Shown piece after piece: positions 17,622-27,271 of a stretch of DNA of 64,000 bases; the first letter of the stretch is position 1; every line of letters begins with the position of its first letter. The notes under the pieces are model-generated. The model was given only the letters and a program-made list of their open reading frames with translations. It was not told where the DNA came from and searched no databases. Source of the stretch: an uncultured Clostridia bacterium (lineage in GTDB: Bacteria; Bacillota; Clostridia; UBA1381); the NCBI GenBank assembly GCA_947631235.1, contig CANRKO010000014.1, positions 1-64,000 of the forward strand, read 5' to 3'. A program made the translations under genes and the position numbers.

Positions 17622-17741
17622 GACCCCCTCTATGAGGGGGTCGAAATCTTTGATTTCGGGGGGTGGGTGTATTTCGTTTCGCATCATAACACCCCCCCCC
17701 CAAACTCATAAATGAGTTTTGACCCCCTCGGAGAGGGGGTC
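17622..17741. repeat. Family R2 multi-hairpin repeat
   Basis: GACCCCCTC..GAGGGGGTC / GAAATC..GATTTC / GGGGGGTG..CACCCCCC / AAACTCA..TGAGTTT / GACCCCCTC..GAGGGGGTC. Confidence 0.9.
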
Positions 17742-17752
17742 ATGCGGGTTTT

Positions 17753-18565
17753 TTAATACTCATACGAACCCAAAAACTTATAAAAATACGTATTCTGTCT
17801 TACCTTATCGAGAGCGAAATAAATATCCGCGTCGTCGATATTGCCGTCGATGTCGATGAAAAACGCGTACTTGCCGAGCTTATCCTTCATCGGGCGCGAC
17901 TCGATTTTCGTCATATTTATCTTTTCCTTCGCGAGCAGTTCCAGCGCCTTGTAAAGGCTGCCCGACTTATTATCGAGCGCAAACACGATCGACGACTTGT
18001 CGTGATTTGTCACCTTCTTGCTCGGCTCGCGCTCCACAATTACGAACCGCGTCGAATTATTTTTATCGTCGCCGCAGTCGGGGTAAAGAATATCGAGACC
18101 GTACAGCTCCGCGCTCGACGGAGACGCGATACACGCGACCGAACCGTCGCCGTCTCTTACGCGTTTCGCCGCCTCGGCGGTGGAATTCGCGAACTCGATG
18201 TTTACGTTCTCAAACTCGTGCGCCAAAAGCCGCGAACACTGACCTATCGGCTGCGGGTGCGACGTTATCACCTTTATATCCTCTTTTTTCGCGCCTTTTT
18301 TCACCATTAAATTCTCGCTTATGCGCAGAATGTACTCGCCCGTTATGAACAAATCCACGTCGAACGCGAGCGTGTCGAGCGTCGCGTTGATACTGCCGTC
18401 GATCGAATTTTCGATAGGCACGATCGCTTTGTCAATCTTGCCCTCGCTTACGGCGAGTATGACCGAATAAATCGTCGGAAACTCCTTTATTTCCTCTTTG
18501 CCCTGCGACCGGTCGAGCGCGGCTTGATGCGAGAACGTACCCGACGGTCCGAGATAGCCCAGCAT
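17753..18565 (-). CDS. pheA: Prephenate dehydratase
   Basis: LGYLGPSGTFSHQAA; IVPIENSIDGSINATLD; ESRPMKDKLGKYAFFIDIDG ACT domain. Confidence 0.95.
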   Translation of the reverse strand: MLGYLGPSGTFSHQAALDRSQGKEEIKEFPTIYSVILAVSEGKIDKAIVPIENSIDGSINATLDTLAFDVDLFITGEYILRISENLMVKKGAKKEDIKVITSHPQPIGQCSRLLAHEFENVNIEFANSTAEAAKRVRDGDGSVACIASPSSAELYGLDILYPDCGDDKNNSTRFVIVEREPSKKVTNHDKSSIVFALDNKSGSLYKALELLAKEKINMTKIESRPMKDKLGKYAFFIDIDGNIDDADIYFALDKVRQNTYFYKFLGSYEY

Positions 18566-19584
18566 TACAACAGCTCCCTGCCGACAGCGTTTGCGATCGG
18601 GTCAAGTTCCTTCATAAGCTTGTCGAATTTCTCCGGCGTGAGCGACTGCGCGCCGTCCGACGCAGCCTTTTCGGGGCAGTTGTGAACCTCTATCATAAGA
18701 CCGTCCGCGCCCGCCGCGACCGCCGCTTTCGCGACCGCGGGAACATATTTGTACGTGCCTGTGGCGTGCGACGGGTCGCCGATAATCGGGAGGTGCGAAA
18801 GTTCCTTCGACACGGGTATCGCGCTCACGTCAAACGTGTTGCGCGTCGCCGTCTCGTACGTTCTTATGCCTCTCTCGCACAGAATGACGTCCTCGTTGCC
18901 CTCGGACATAATGTACTCGGCAGCCATGAGCCATTCCTCCATCGTACACGCGAGACCGCGCTTTAAAAGTATCGGTTTTTTGCATTTGCCGACCTCGCGC
19001 AGAAGCTTGAAGTTCTGCATATTGCGTGCGCCAATTTGTATAATATCGGCATACGACGCGACCAGTTCAACGTCGCGCGTGTCGAGTACCTCGGTGCAGA
19101 TAGGCATACCGAGTTCCTTGCCGCTGTTGTACATTATTTTAAGACCGTCACCCTCAAGCCCCTGGAACGAGTACGGCGACGAGCGCGGCTTAAACGCGCC
19201 GCCCCTTAAAATATTCGCGCCGCTCTCCTTGACGCGCTTTGAAACGAACGAAAACTGCTCCTGACTTTCAATCGCGCACGGACCCGCGAATACCGCAAGC
19301 TTTTTACCGCCGACCGTAACGCCCTTGCCGACGTCGATAACGGACGGCTCTTTTTTGAGTTCTTTCGACGCGAGCTTGTACGGTTTCATAATGGGTACGA
19401 CGTTTTCAACGCCGTCCATCGTGAGTATCTGGTTCATGCTCAAAAGGCGTTTGTCGCCTATCGCGCCGATGACCGTTTTCGCCTCGCCGTATATCGGATG
19501 CGTCTGGAAACCGAAATCTTCGAGTATTTTTTCAACGTCTTTGATTTCCTTCGCCGACGCGCTGTCCTTCATTATGATAATCAT
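18565..19584 (-). CDS. aroF: 3-deoxy-7-phosphoheptulonate synthase (type I-beta)
   Basis: GPCAIESQEQF; GGAFKPRSSPYSFQGLEGDGL; DPSHATGTYKYVPAVAKAAVAAGADGLMIEVH. Confidence 0.95.
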   Translation of the reverse strand: MIIIMKDSASAKEIKDVEKILEDFGFQTHPIYGEAKTVIGAIGDKRLLSMNQILTMDGVENVVPIMKPYKLASKELKKEPSVIDVGKGVTVGGKKLAVFAGPCAIESQEQFSFVSKRVKESGANILRGGAFKPRSSPYSFQGLEGDGLKIMYNSGKELGMPICTEVLDTRDVELVASYADIIQIGARNMQNFKLLREVGKCKKPILLKRGLACTMEEWLMAAEYIMSEGNEDVILCERGIRTYETATRNTFDVSAIPVSKELSHLPIIGDPSHATGTYKYVPAVAKAAVAAGADGLMIEVHNCPEKAASDGAQSLTPEKFDKLMKELDPIANAVGRELL

Positions 19585-19706
19585 TTTTCCTTACCTTCCT
19601 TGTATTCGTGATTACACATAGTATAGCAAATTCGGAGGGATATTTCAAGTGTTTTTGGAAATTTGCAGCGGGCGACCGCAAGGGTCGCCCCTACGGCGGT
19701 GATGTG

Positions 19707-19880
19707 TGCCGTAAGGCTCCCCTACTAGGTGAACGACGCTTTAGCGTCGTAGGCATAGAGCTTTGCTCGTATGCCGTAGCAAAAGGAGCTGTCACACGCA
19801 GTGTGACTGAGGGGTTTGTTTTTGATAATAATATAACCCCTCCGTCGGCTTCGCCGCCACCTCCCCTAGTAGGGGAGGCT
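19707..19880. repeat. Family R1 repeat carrying a nested hairpin insertion (about 19730-19784)
   Basis: GGCTCCCCTACTAGG is separated from GGAGCTGTCACACG by an extra hairpin-rich segment absent in other copies. Confidence 0.85.
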
Positions 19881-19920
19881 TACGTAGGGGACGGCGCCCT
19901 CGACGTCCCGCATAAAAATC

Positions 19921-20997
19921 TTACCCCACAATACCCAAAATATCCGCGAACACCGCCTCGCACCTGCCGTCCGTGGTCTGGCGGTTAAAATACAGCCGCT
20001 TGCCGTCACGCGAGAACGACGGATTCGGATGCACCTGTTTTTTCCACGTCGTTTCCTCATTTTGCGGCACGTCAAAAACCGTCGCCGCGTCCTTCGAGCC
20101 GCGTCGGTACAGGTACACGTTCGGCGCGTAATTCGGGTAGCACCTGTCGCCCGCGAACCACTGTCTGTCAAAGGACGCGTCCGTATGGTTCGCTATGCCG
20201 CCCAGAACCTCCAATTCCTCGCCATCCTTCGTGAACCTCGCTATATAGCTCGTCTCACACTCGATCTTACTTCCGTCGTAAAACTGGCGCGTCGCAATGT
20301 ACGTGTCGTCGTCGAACCAAAGCTGATGCACCGGCTTATCGGGTATGACGTGCGTCGCGCCTGTCAAAAGGTCGATACAGCCGAGCGCGCCGAACACCGG
20401 ACACTCCTTCACCGACAGTCGCATCATCACCGCCGTTGCCGACGGATTTAACTGCACGTGGCTCACCTCGGCGGTATGCTCGGTCGGCGTAAGACCATGC
20501 GAGCGCACCATATCGAGAATATCATCCTCCGACGCGGCACGGCTTATTTTACCCGACATAACGTCCAGAATATATATGCCGCAGCCGTCTATCTCGGGGT
20601 AACCGCCGTTAAGACCAAGAAAGCTCTTCGACAGCGAAAACGGGTACTTACCGTTCTCGGCGCAGTGGCTCTCCTTCGCGCGGATTTTATATTTAATCTC
20701 GCCCGTGTCCGCGTCCATTATCACAAAATACGGCAGACCGCCCTCGCTGCCGCGGAACACGACAAGGCTGTCGGTTATAAACGTCGCGGACGGTCCGTTG
20801 TGGTTGCCGCAATCTACTGTGTAAATTTTTCTGTGATTTTTGAGGTCGCTGCCGCACACGTAAATTTCCGTTGTACTTTCGTCAAGACTTTCTTTACGCG
20901 CGTAAATTATCCTTTTTCCGTCGGGGCTTTCGACCGTGCCGCCGTTCATGCCGAGCAGCGTCGAATAATTACCCTCCGAAATTTTCGTTATTTCCAT
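19921..20997 (-). CDS. Beta-propeller protein, oligogalacturonide lyase-like/TolB-like
   Basis: Repeated propeller blades (SPDGKRIIYARK; HPNPSFSRDGKRLYFNRQ) and EVSHVQLNPSATAVMM. Confidence 0.55.
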   Translation of the reverse strand: MEITKISEGNYSTLLGMNGGTVESPDGKRIIYARKESLDESTTEIYVCGSDLKNHRKIYTVDCGNHNGPSATFITDSLVVFRGSEGGLPYFVIMDADTGEIKYKIRAKESHCAENGKYPFSLSKSFLGLNGGYPEIDGCGIYILDVMSGKISRAASEDDILDMVRSHGLTPTEHTAEVSHVQLNPSATAVMMRLSVKECPVFGALGCIDLLTGATHVIPDKPVHQLWFDDDTYIATRQFYDGSKIECETSYIARFTKDGEELEVLGGIANHTDASFDRQWFAGDRCYPNYAPNVYLYRRGSKDAATVFDVPQNEETTWKKQVHPNPSFSRDGKRLYFNRQTTDGRCEAVFADILGIVG

Positions 20998-20998
20998 A

Positions 20999-21904
20999 CT
21001 AATCCTCCTCCCTCAATATACCCTCGCCGTTCCACGACGGAATAAAACTCTCGCTCACTGTGCCGCCCTCCTGCACAAACGCGTTCGTCACGCCCAAATC
21101 TGCTGCAAAGTCGATAATATCGTCGTACTCCCTATCGCTCACGCGCTCTTTAAGCTCGGGGTACTTTGTTAAATCGCCGACGGGCGTGTACTGGTTCATT
21201 ATGCTGATGTAAATGTCGTCGCCGTAACGGTCGTGCAGGTGCCGTATAATTTTCTTCGAGTCGTCCGCGTGCGACGGCAGCACGAGGTGGCGCACTATCA
21301 CGCCGCGTTTCATTATGCCGTCATTATCAAGCAGGCATCGCACGGTCTGCTTTACCATTTCGCCGAGAGCCGCCTTCGCGGTTTCGGGATAGTCGGGCGC
21401 GGCGGAGTAACGTCTCGCGATTTCGGGCGACATATATTTAAAATCGGTCAGATAAATATCAATATAACCGTCGAGCCTTTTAAGCGTCTCTACGCTCTCG
21501 TACCCTCCGCAGTTGTACACGATGGGAATGTTGAGTTTTCCGCGCGTAAAATCCACGGCGCGGATAATATGCTCCGCAAAATGCGTCGGCGTGACGAGGT
21601 TAATGTTGTGTGCGCCCTTTTCCTGCAATTCCAGAAAAATCTGTCCGAGCCGCATAACGTCAATCTCGTACCCCGCACCGCCCGACGATATTTCGCCGTT
21701 CTGACAGTAGACACAGCCGAGATTGCATCCCGTGAAAAACACCGTACCGCTGCCGCGCGTGCCGGAAATACACGGCTCCTCCCACATATGCAGGTATGCC
21801 TTCGCGGCGCGGAGTTTGTCGCTCTCACCGCAAAAGCCGCGCTTTACGGAACGGTCAACGCCGCACCTGCGCGGACAGAGCGTGCAGTTTTTATAGTAAT
21901 TCAT
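20999..21904 (-). CDS. Radical SAM protein (PflA-like, COG1313 type)
   Basis: CTLCPRRCGVDR and FFTGCNLGCVYCQNGEIS (CxxxCxxC-type cluster). Confidence 0.85.
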   Translation of the reverse strand: MNYYKNCTLCPRRCGVDRSVKRGFCGESDKLRAAKAYLHMWEEPCISGTRGSGTVFFTGCNLGCVYCQNGEISSGGAGYEIDVMRLGQIFLELQEKGAHNINLVTPTHFAEHIIRAVDFTRGKLNIPIVYNCGGYESVETLKRLDGYIDIYLTDFKYMSPEIARRYSAAPDYPETAKAALGEMVKQTVRCLLDNDGIMKRGVIVRHLVLPSHADDSKKIIRHLHDRYGDDIYISIMNQYTPVGDLTKYPELKERVSDREYDDIIDFAADLGVTNAFVQEGGTVSESFIPSWNGEGILREED

Positions 21905-21905
21905 A

Positions 21906-23258
21906 CTATCCCCTCAGTCTCATATATTTTGGAAAACGGTTTTTCAAAACGCCGCCCGACGCTTTGCCCCAGCCGACGGGAAAACCGTTCACCGTCACGG
22001 CGCACCAGCCGTTTTCCTTACATTCAACCGTTTCGCCCGATAAGTATTTTTTAAGTCCGCCGTCCGACAAATCAAAATCCATCACGTTTTTAAAATCATA
22101 CGCATTGAGCGCGAGACAAAGCGCGTGCGACGGCTCGAAACGGTTCTTGCGGCACGCGCCGAGCAGCAGCCCCGCGCGAAGTACCTTTATTTTGTCAATA
22201 TCCGCGCCGTCGGGAAGAAGGTACAGATTTTCGCCGAAAAGAGAGAAGTTGCCCGTAAGGCGCGTATTTAAAAACTTATACTCAAATTCACGGTAAAGCT
22301 TTTCTTCTGCAAGCGGTTTCGTCTGTTTTACATCGGTTCGCTCATTCGGCGCGTCCTTGCTTTTAAACAGTGCGACAAAGTGACCCTCGCCGTTTTGCCT
22401 GTGCGGAAATACGCGGCGCGTTTTCGTCATGTCGTGGTCTGAAAGCGACCACTCCGTCACGCCCTCCGACAGCGTACCGAGATTTTCGGGCGTTATAAGT
22501 TCAACGTTAAAATTATCGAGCATATACGCGCACACTCTTTCGTTTTCCTCGGGCGCGAACGTGCAGGTCGAGTACACGAGCATACCGCCGCCGCGCAGCA
22601 TTTGCATCGCGCTCGACAGTATGTTTTTCTGACGCTCGCCGCACGACGAAACGTGTTCCGCGCTCCACTCGTCCGCAGCCTGCGGCTCTTTGCGGAACAT
22701 ACCCTCGCCGCTGCACGGCGCGTCCACGATTATTTTGTCGAAAAAACGCGTGTACTTTTCGGCGAGACGCTGCGGCGTTTCGTTTGTGACGACGGCGTTT
22801 TTTATTCCGAACCGTTCTACATTATCCGACAAAATACGAGCGCGGCTTTTGTTAATTTCGTTCGCGACGAGAAGTCCCGCGCCGTTCATTTTTGCGGCGG
22901 CTTGCGTCGTCTTACCCCCGGGCGCGGCGCACAGGTCGAGAACGTAATCGCCCTTTTCAATCGGGAGTGCCGACACCGTTGACATCGCGGACGACTCCTG
23001 GAAATAAAAAAGTCCGGCGATGTGGTAGGGATGGTTGCCGGAAATTACGTTTTTGTCGGCGTAATAACCGTCGGCGCACCACGGAACGCTTTCCATATCC
23101 CCGAACTCCTTTAACACCGCGCCGCGCGCGCCGTCCTTCAGCGTATTGATTCGTATGCCCGAAAATAAAGGCGATGTGTTCATCGCCCTTTCAAAATCAT
23201 CGTATTCACCCTTCAGCATTTCGCGCATACGCGTCTCAAATTTTTCGGGAAAAACCAT
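21906..23258 (-). CDS. RsmB/NOP-family rRNA cytosine-C5 methyltransferase (RsmF-like)
   Basis: YVLDLCAAPGGKTTQAAAKM; VDAPCSGEGMFRK; LVYSTCTFAPEENE. Confidence 0.92.
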   Translation of the reverse strand: MVFPEKFETRMREMLKGEYDDFERAMNTSPLFSGIRINTLKDGARGAVLKEFGDMESVPWCADGYYADKNVISGNHPYHIAGLFYFQESSAMSTVSALPIEKGDYVLDLCAAPGGKTTQAAAKMNGAGLLVANEINKSRARILSDNVERFGIKNAVVTNETPQRLAEKYTRFFDKIIVDAPCSGEGMFRKEPQAADEWSAEHVSSCGERQKNILSSAMQMLRGGGMLVYSTCTFAPEENERVCAYMLDNFNVELITPENLGTLSEGVTEWSLSDHDMTKTRRVFPHRQNGEGHFVALFKSKDAPNERTDVKQTKPLAEEKLYREFEYKFLNTRLTGNFSLFGENLYLLPDGADIDKIKVLRAGLLLGACRKNRFEPSHALCLALNAYDFKNVMDFDLSDGGLKKYLSGETVECKENGWCAVTVNGFPVGWGKASGGVLKNRFPKYMRLRG

Positions 23259-23262
23259 AATA

Positions 23263-24228
23263 TCACATTTTCTCTCTGATTATTTTTTCTATTTCCTCGT
23301 CCGACATACCGCTGTCGCCGAACGAAGAAATATTCTTTTTACCGTTCTTAAAATCGTCGTGATCCTTTTTCGCCGCATCGACCGTCGTAATGCCGAGTTC
23401 CTTCCAGCGTTTCAGAATTTTGTCGATATACGGGAACGACAGTTGGTGAATGGCGTCGAGACTGTACTCGTACGCGAGAGACACCATATCCTCGTCCATG
23501 CCGTACTCCGCGCGCCACTTGTTAAATGTGTCCTCCTCGCTCTTTGAAAGCTTGCGGTCGCCGAAATTAAACAGCCTTTTCATCGCGCCGATATAACTCT
23601 CACTGTCCTTTTCGCCGCGGATAAAATCATCTGCCGCGCCGAGCGTCGTTATACCGTTTCTGTGCCACTTAATGGCAGTCTTTTCTATAAACGACATACT
23701 GCGCTTGTCCTTTGACACGCAGTATTCGAGCAGCATCGTTATAACCTCGGGCGACAACTCCAGCTCGTCGTAGAACCAGTAGAGCGTTTCCATATCGCGT
23801 TTTTTAAGCGGACGCTCCAGTATTTCCGCCGCTATTGCGCACAGGTCGGCAAGAGCCTTGTTCTCCGTCATTTCAGCCGCGATGTCGCGGACGGGCGGTT
23901 TCGGTTCTTCTTCCTCTTGTTCTTTGGTTTCCATTGTATCCGCCGTATCTCTTCCGGCAAGCGGCGACGCGCCGTCAAAAAGAACATTCCCGCCGTCGTA
24001 TTTGAGCGCGCCTTTTTCATTCCAGTATTCGAGCGCGTTCACAATGTCACTCTCCAAAAGTCCGAGCAGACGAGACATACCCGATGTTGACATTTCAACG
24101 CCGTCATACCCCAAAAGCAGTGACGCAAGGTACACCTTCACGTACGCGCCGTTCGCGGACGGCATTTTGTTTTCTATAAAGTCCCGAGATATGGGAATGT
24201 AATTCGGTTTTACATTGAATTTCGGCAT
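23263..24228 (-). CDS. DnaD-domain primosomal protein
   Basis: Tandem DnaD-like segments (LETLYWFYDELELSPEVITMLLEYCVSKDKRSMSFIEKTAIKWHRNGI; repeated C-terminally), adjacent to a DnaC-like ATPase locus. Confidence 0.85.
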   Translation of the reverse strand: MPKFNVKPNYIPISRDFIENKMPSANGAYVKVYLASLLLGYDGVEMSTSGMSRLLGLLESDIVNALEYWNEKGALKYDGGNVLFDGASPLAGRDTADTMETKEQEEEEPKPPVRDIAAEMTENKALADLCAIAAEILERPLKKRDMETLYWFYDELELSPEVITMLLEYCVSKDKRSMSFIEKTAIKWHRNGITTLGAADDFIRGEKDSESYIGAMKRLFNFGDRKLSKSEEDTFNKWRAEYGMDEDMVSLAYEYSLDAIHQLSFPYIDKILKRWKELGITTVDAAKKDHDDFKNGKKNISSFGDSGMSDEEIEKIIREKM

Positions 24229-24356
24229 ATATATTCTCTCCGTTTGTTTTGATGAGATTATTATATATTATTTTGAGGGAAATTTCAAGTATGTTATTAA
24301 CGGGCGACCGCAAGGGTCGCCCCTACGAAAACGGGACGTCGGGGCGCCGCACGTAT

Positions 24357-24473
24357 GACCCCCTCTCTGAGGGGGTCAAAAGTCGTTTACGACTTTTGGG
24401 GGGTGTTATAATATGATACGAATTTCATACACCTCCCGAAATCAAAGATTTCGACCCCCTCATAGAGGGGGTC
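24357..24473. repeat. Family R2 multi-hairpin repeat
   Basis: Stem AAAAGTCG/CGACTTTT and GAAATC/GATTTC, flanked by GACCCCCTC hairpins. Confidence 0.9.
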
Positions 24474-24503
24474 TTTCGTAGGGGATGCGACCCGCCGCCC
24501 GTT

Positions 24504-24613
24504 AGGCTCCCCTAATAGGGGAGCTGTCACACGTAGTGTGACTGAGGGGTTTATTTTTAATAATAAAACCCTTCCACCGCCTTCGGCGGTCCCCCTCCCC
24601 TAGTAGGGGAGGC
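24504..24613. repeat. Family R1 repeat
   Basis: GGCTCCCCTAATAGGGGAGCTGTCACACGTAGTGTGACTGAGGGGTTT ... CCTCCCCTAGTAGGGGAGGC. Confidence 0.9.
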
Positions 24614-24633
24614 TCACGTATCGCCGCCCGCCC

Positions 24634-24969
24634 CTACCTTTTCTCGCAAAACTTCACATACTCCACAAAATCCACAATCCTGTCCACCGCATCGGGCGGG
24701 AGCTTTTCCATATCGTTCATAACCGACTTTATTCGCTTATAATTCGGAATATCCGTAAGTCCGAAAAGATAATCCATACTCACATCAAAATGCTCCGCAA
24801 TTTTCAAAAGCATTTTCTCGTCACGCGGAAAATGAACGCCGTTCTCGTAAAAGCTTATCATACTTCCCGACACATTCAAAAGCCGCGCAATATCCGATTG
24901 TTTTTCGTCGTTATCCTCTCTTAAAGCCCGCAATCTTTCCGCAAAACCCATTTTAATCACCTCAAACAT
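24634..24969 (-). CDS. XRE-family transcriptional regulator
   Basis: FAERLRALREDNDEKQSDIARLLNVSGSMISFYENGVHFPRDEKMLLKIAEHFDVSMDYLFGLTD. Confidence 0.9.
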   Translation of the reverse strand: MFEVIKMGFAERLRALREDNDEKQSDIARLLNVSGSMISFYENGVHFPRDEKMLLKIAEHFDVSMDYLFGLTDIPNYKRIKSVMNDMEKLPPDAVDRIVDFVEYVKFCEKR

Positions 24970-25095
24970 AGAATACAGTATATTTAAAATATAATATGAT
25001 TTTATTAAAAATATAAAACTTTCATGCTTGACATTTTAAATTTATTAAAGTATAATTAAAATATATTCAATATATCTGAAAGGAATGATAATATA

Positions 25096-26043
25096 ATGAA
25101 AAAAATTATAGCATCGCTGCTTGCAGCCGTTACTGCTTTTTCAGCCGTAAGCGTTTGCATGGCTGCGGAAAACAAAATAGAAAACGTGTCGGTTTATACC
25201 GATTTAACGCCGCAAAGCGAGTATTTCGACGAAATAATGCTGCTCGGTAAAATCGGCGTGATAGGCGGATATGAGGACAAAACGTTTAAGCCCGACCTGC
25301 TTGTTACCAGAGCCGAAATGACGAAAATGATTGTTGATGCACTCGGTGAAGCGGATTTGGTGGAAAATGCAAAATATGAAGAAGAAAACAAAATTAAAGA
25401 GCCGGAGATTATTTTTACCGACACGACGGATCACTGGGCGAGACTTTACATCAACCGCGGCGCAAACGACAATTTTATATCGGGCTACACAGACAACACG
25501 TTCCGCCCCGATGAAAATGTCACATACGTACAGGCGCAGAAAATGCTTGTGAGCGCGGTGGGTTATGATACTTATGCCACATACTCCGGCGGCTGGTCCG
25601 TAGGGTATAAAATGTGGGCGAATACGGTAGGCATTTATGAAAATCCTAAAATTTCGGACGACTCACCCATAACACGCGCACAGGCGGCAAAACTTATATA
25701 CAACACAATGAACGCTCCCCTGTGTATCATAAAAGGTTATTCCAACACCGTCAACGGCATAAGTCCTGAGCTTATGGTCAAAGACGGCGATGGCGGCGAT
25801 TGGCAGACGTTGTTTACGAACAGACATCAAATTTATATCGCCGACGGCAAGCTGAATTCGGCAAGCGATTTTGTTATAGAAAACTCAATAAACTATAATG
25901 AAAAATACTTCCCGGAAGGAAGTAAAGAAAAAATTAAAGTGTTAAACGAAAATTACGCCGATAAGAAGTATTACGACGTTGAAGTAACCGCGTTTTTGAA
26001 GGTAGACGATGACGGTAATGCGGAAATTGTGTATATGAGGTAA
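25096..26043 (+). CDS. S-layer homology (SLH) domain protein
   Basis: Signal peptide; three SLH-like repeats (GVIGGYEDKTFKPDLLVTRAEMTKMI; FISGYTDNTFRPDENVTYVQAQKML). Confidence 0.85.
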   Translation: MKKIIASLLAAVTAFSAVSVCMAAENKIENVSVYTDLTPQSEYFDEIMLLGKIGVIGGYEDKTFKPDLLVTRAEMTKMIVDALGEADLVENAKYEEENKIKEPEIIFTDTTDHWARLYINRGANDNFISGYTDNTFRPDENVTYVQAQKMLVSAVGYDTYATYSGGWSVGYKMWANTVGIYENPKISDDSPITRAQAAKLIYNTMNAPLCIIKGYSNTVNGISPELMVKDGDGGDWQTLFTNRHQIYIADGKLNSASDFVIENSINYNEKYFPEGSKEKIKVLNENYADKKYYDVEVTAFLKVDDDGNAEIVYMR

Positions 26044-26079
26044 ATTACGGTCGTAGGGGCGGCGACCCGCCGCCCGTAT

Positions 26080-26195
26080 GACCCCCTCTCCGAGGGGGTC
26101 AAAAGCCGTTTACGACTTTTGGGGGGTGTCATAATGTTATATGAATTACATACACCCCCCGAAATCAAAGATTTCGACCCCCTCATAGAGGGGGT
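26080..26195. repeat. Family R2 multi-hairpin repeat
   Basis: Same module order as 24357-24473. Confidence 0.9.
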
Positions 26196-26281
26196 CTTTC
26201 GTTGGTGAGAGTTTTTCGACCCTTTGCTGAGGGGGTCTTTCGTAGGGGCGACCCTTGCGGTCGCCCGTTTTTATATTCACA

Positions 26282-27271
26282 TTATCTCTTCTTCAATTTC
26301 TGCAATCTTATATCCTCGCCGACGAATTTATAAATATAAAAATTCTCGTACAATCTCGACGTAAATCGCGGCGTATACTCTTTTTCCAATTCACCGAGAC
26401 CGAGGTTTGTGTTAATAATCATCTTCTTACCGCGCGACATGCGCTCGTTCACAATATCAAACAGCACCGACGAATTGTTCGCGCCGTTCATCTCGGTGCC
26501 GAGGTCGTCTATAATAAGCAAATCACAGCCGTACACGTTATCGAGAAAATCACGGTCGCTGCTTCTGCCGTAGCGGTAATCGTCGTACATTGTAAAAAGT
26601 CTCGACGCGCGTATATACAAAACAGTTTTACCCTTGTCCATAACGTCCTTCGCGACGGCGCACGACATAAACGTCTTGCCGAGACCCACGCCGCCGTAAA
26701 ACAGCAGGCTTTTATCCTCACTGTCAAAATTTTCGCAGTACCTTTTGCAGCCCGACAAAATCTTCAGTATATTTTCACGCAGCGAAATGCCGTTTTTATC
26801 CGCGTCCGAATAATAATCTATATCGAACGTGTCAAAATTCTGCTCCGTGACCATCTTGTCCATATTCGACACGGCGTAAGCCTCGTTTATAAGCTTCTGC
26901 TTAAAGCAGACGCACTTGTTACCGTCCTCGTCATATCCGGTGTCGCCGCAAATTTCGCACTCGTACTTGTATTTATCAAAATCAATGTCGATTCCGTTTT
27001 CCAAAAGCAACTTATTTTTCTCATCGGTGAGACGGTTTAAATTACTCTTAAAATCCGCGTTAAACTCGTCCTTTCTTTCGGGATGCTCGAATATGTTTTT
27101 AACGTTCTCGCCGCCCCGACGCGTTATCTCCGCGTCAATCTCCTTAACGCGCGGCAAGCTTTTGTACACGAGCGCGATACGGTTTTTTCTCTCCACTGCC
27201 GCCTTTTCGCGCAGACGCTCGTATTCGGTCATTATTTTATTTACCGTTTTTTCGTCAGCCATTATATTCAC
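26282..27271 (-). CDS. DnaC/DnaI-like helicase-loader ATPase
   Basis: CEICGDTGYDEDGNKCVCFKQ; LLFYGGVGLGKTFMSCAVAKDVMDKG Walker A; LLIIDDLGTE. Confidence 0.88.
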   Translation of the reverse strand: MNIMADEKTVNKIMTEYERLREKAAVERKNRIALVYKSLPRVKEIDAEITRRGGENVKNIFEHPERKDEFNADFKSNLNRLTDEKNKLLLENGIDIDFDKYKYECEICGDTGYDEDGNKCVCFKQKLINEAYAVSNMDKMVTEQNFDTFDIDYYSDADKNGISLRENILKILSGCKRYCENFDSEDKSLLFYGGVGLGKTFMSCAVAKDVMDKGKTVLYIRASRLFTMYDDYRYGRSSDRDFLDNVYGCDLLIIDDLGTEMNGANNSSVLFDIVNERMSRGKKMIINTNLGLGELEKEYTPRFTSRLYENFYIYKFVGEDIRLQKLKKR

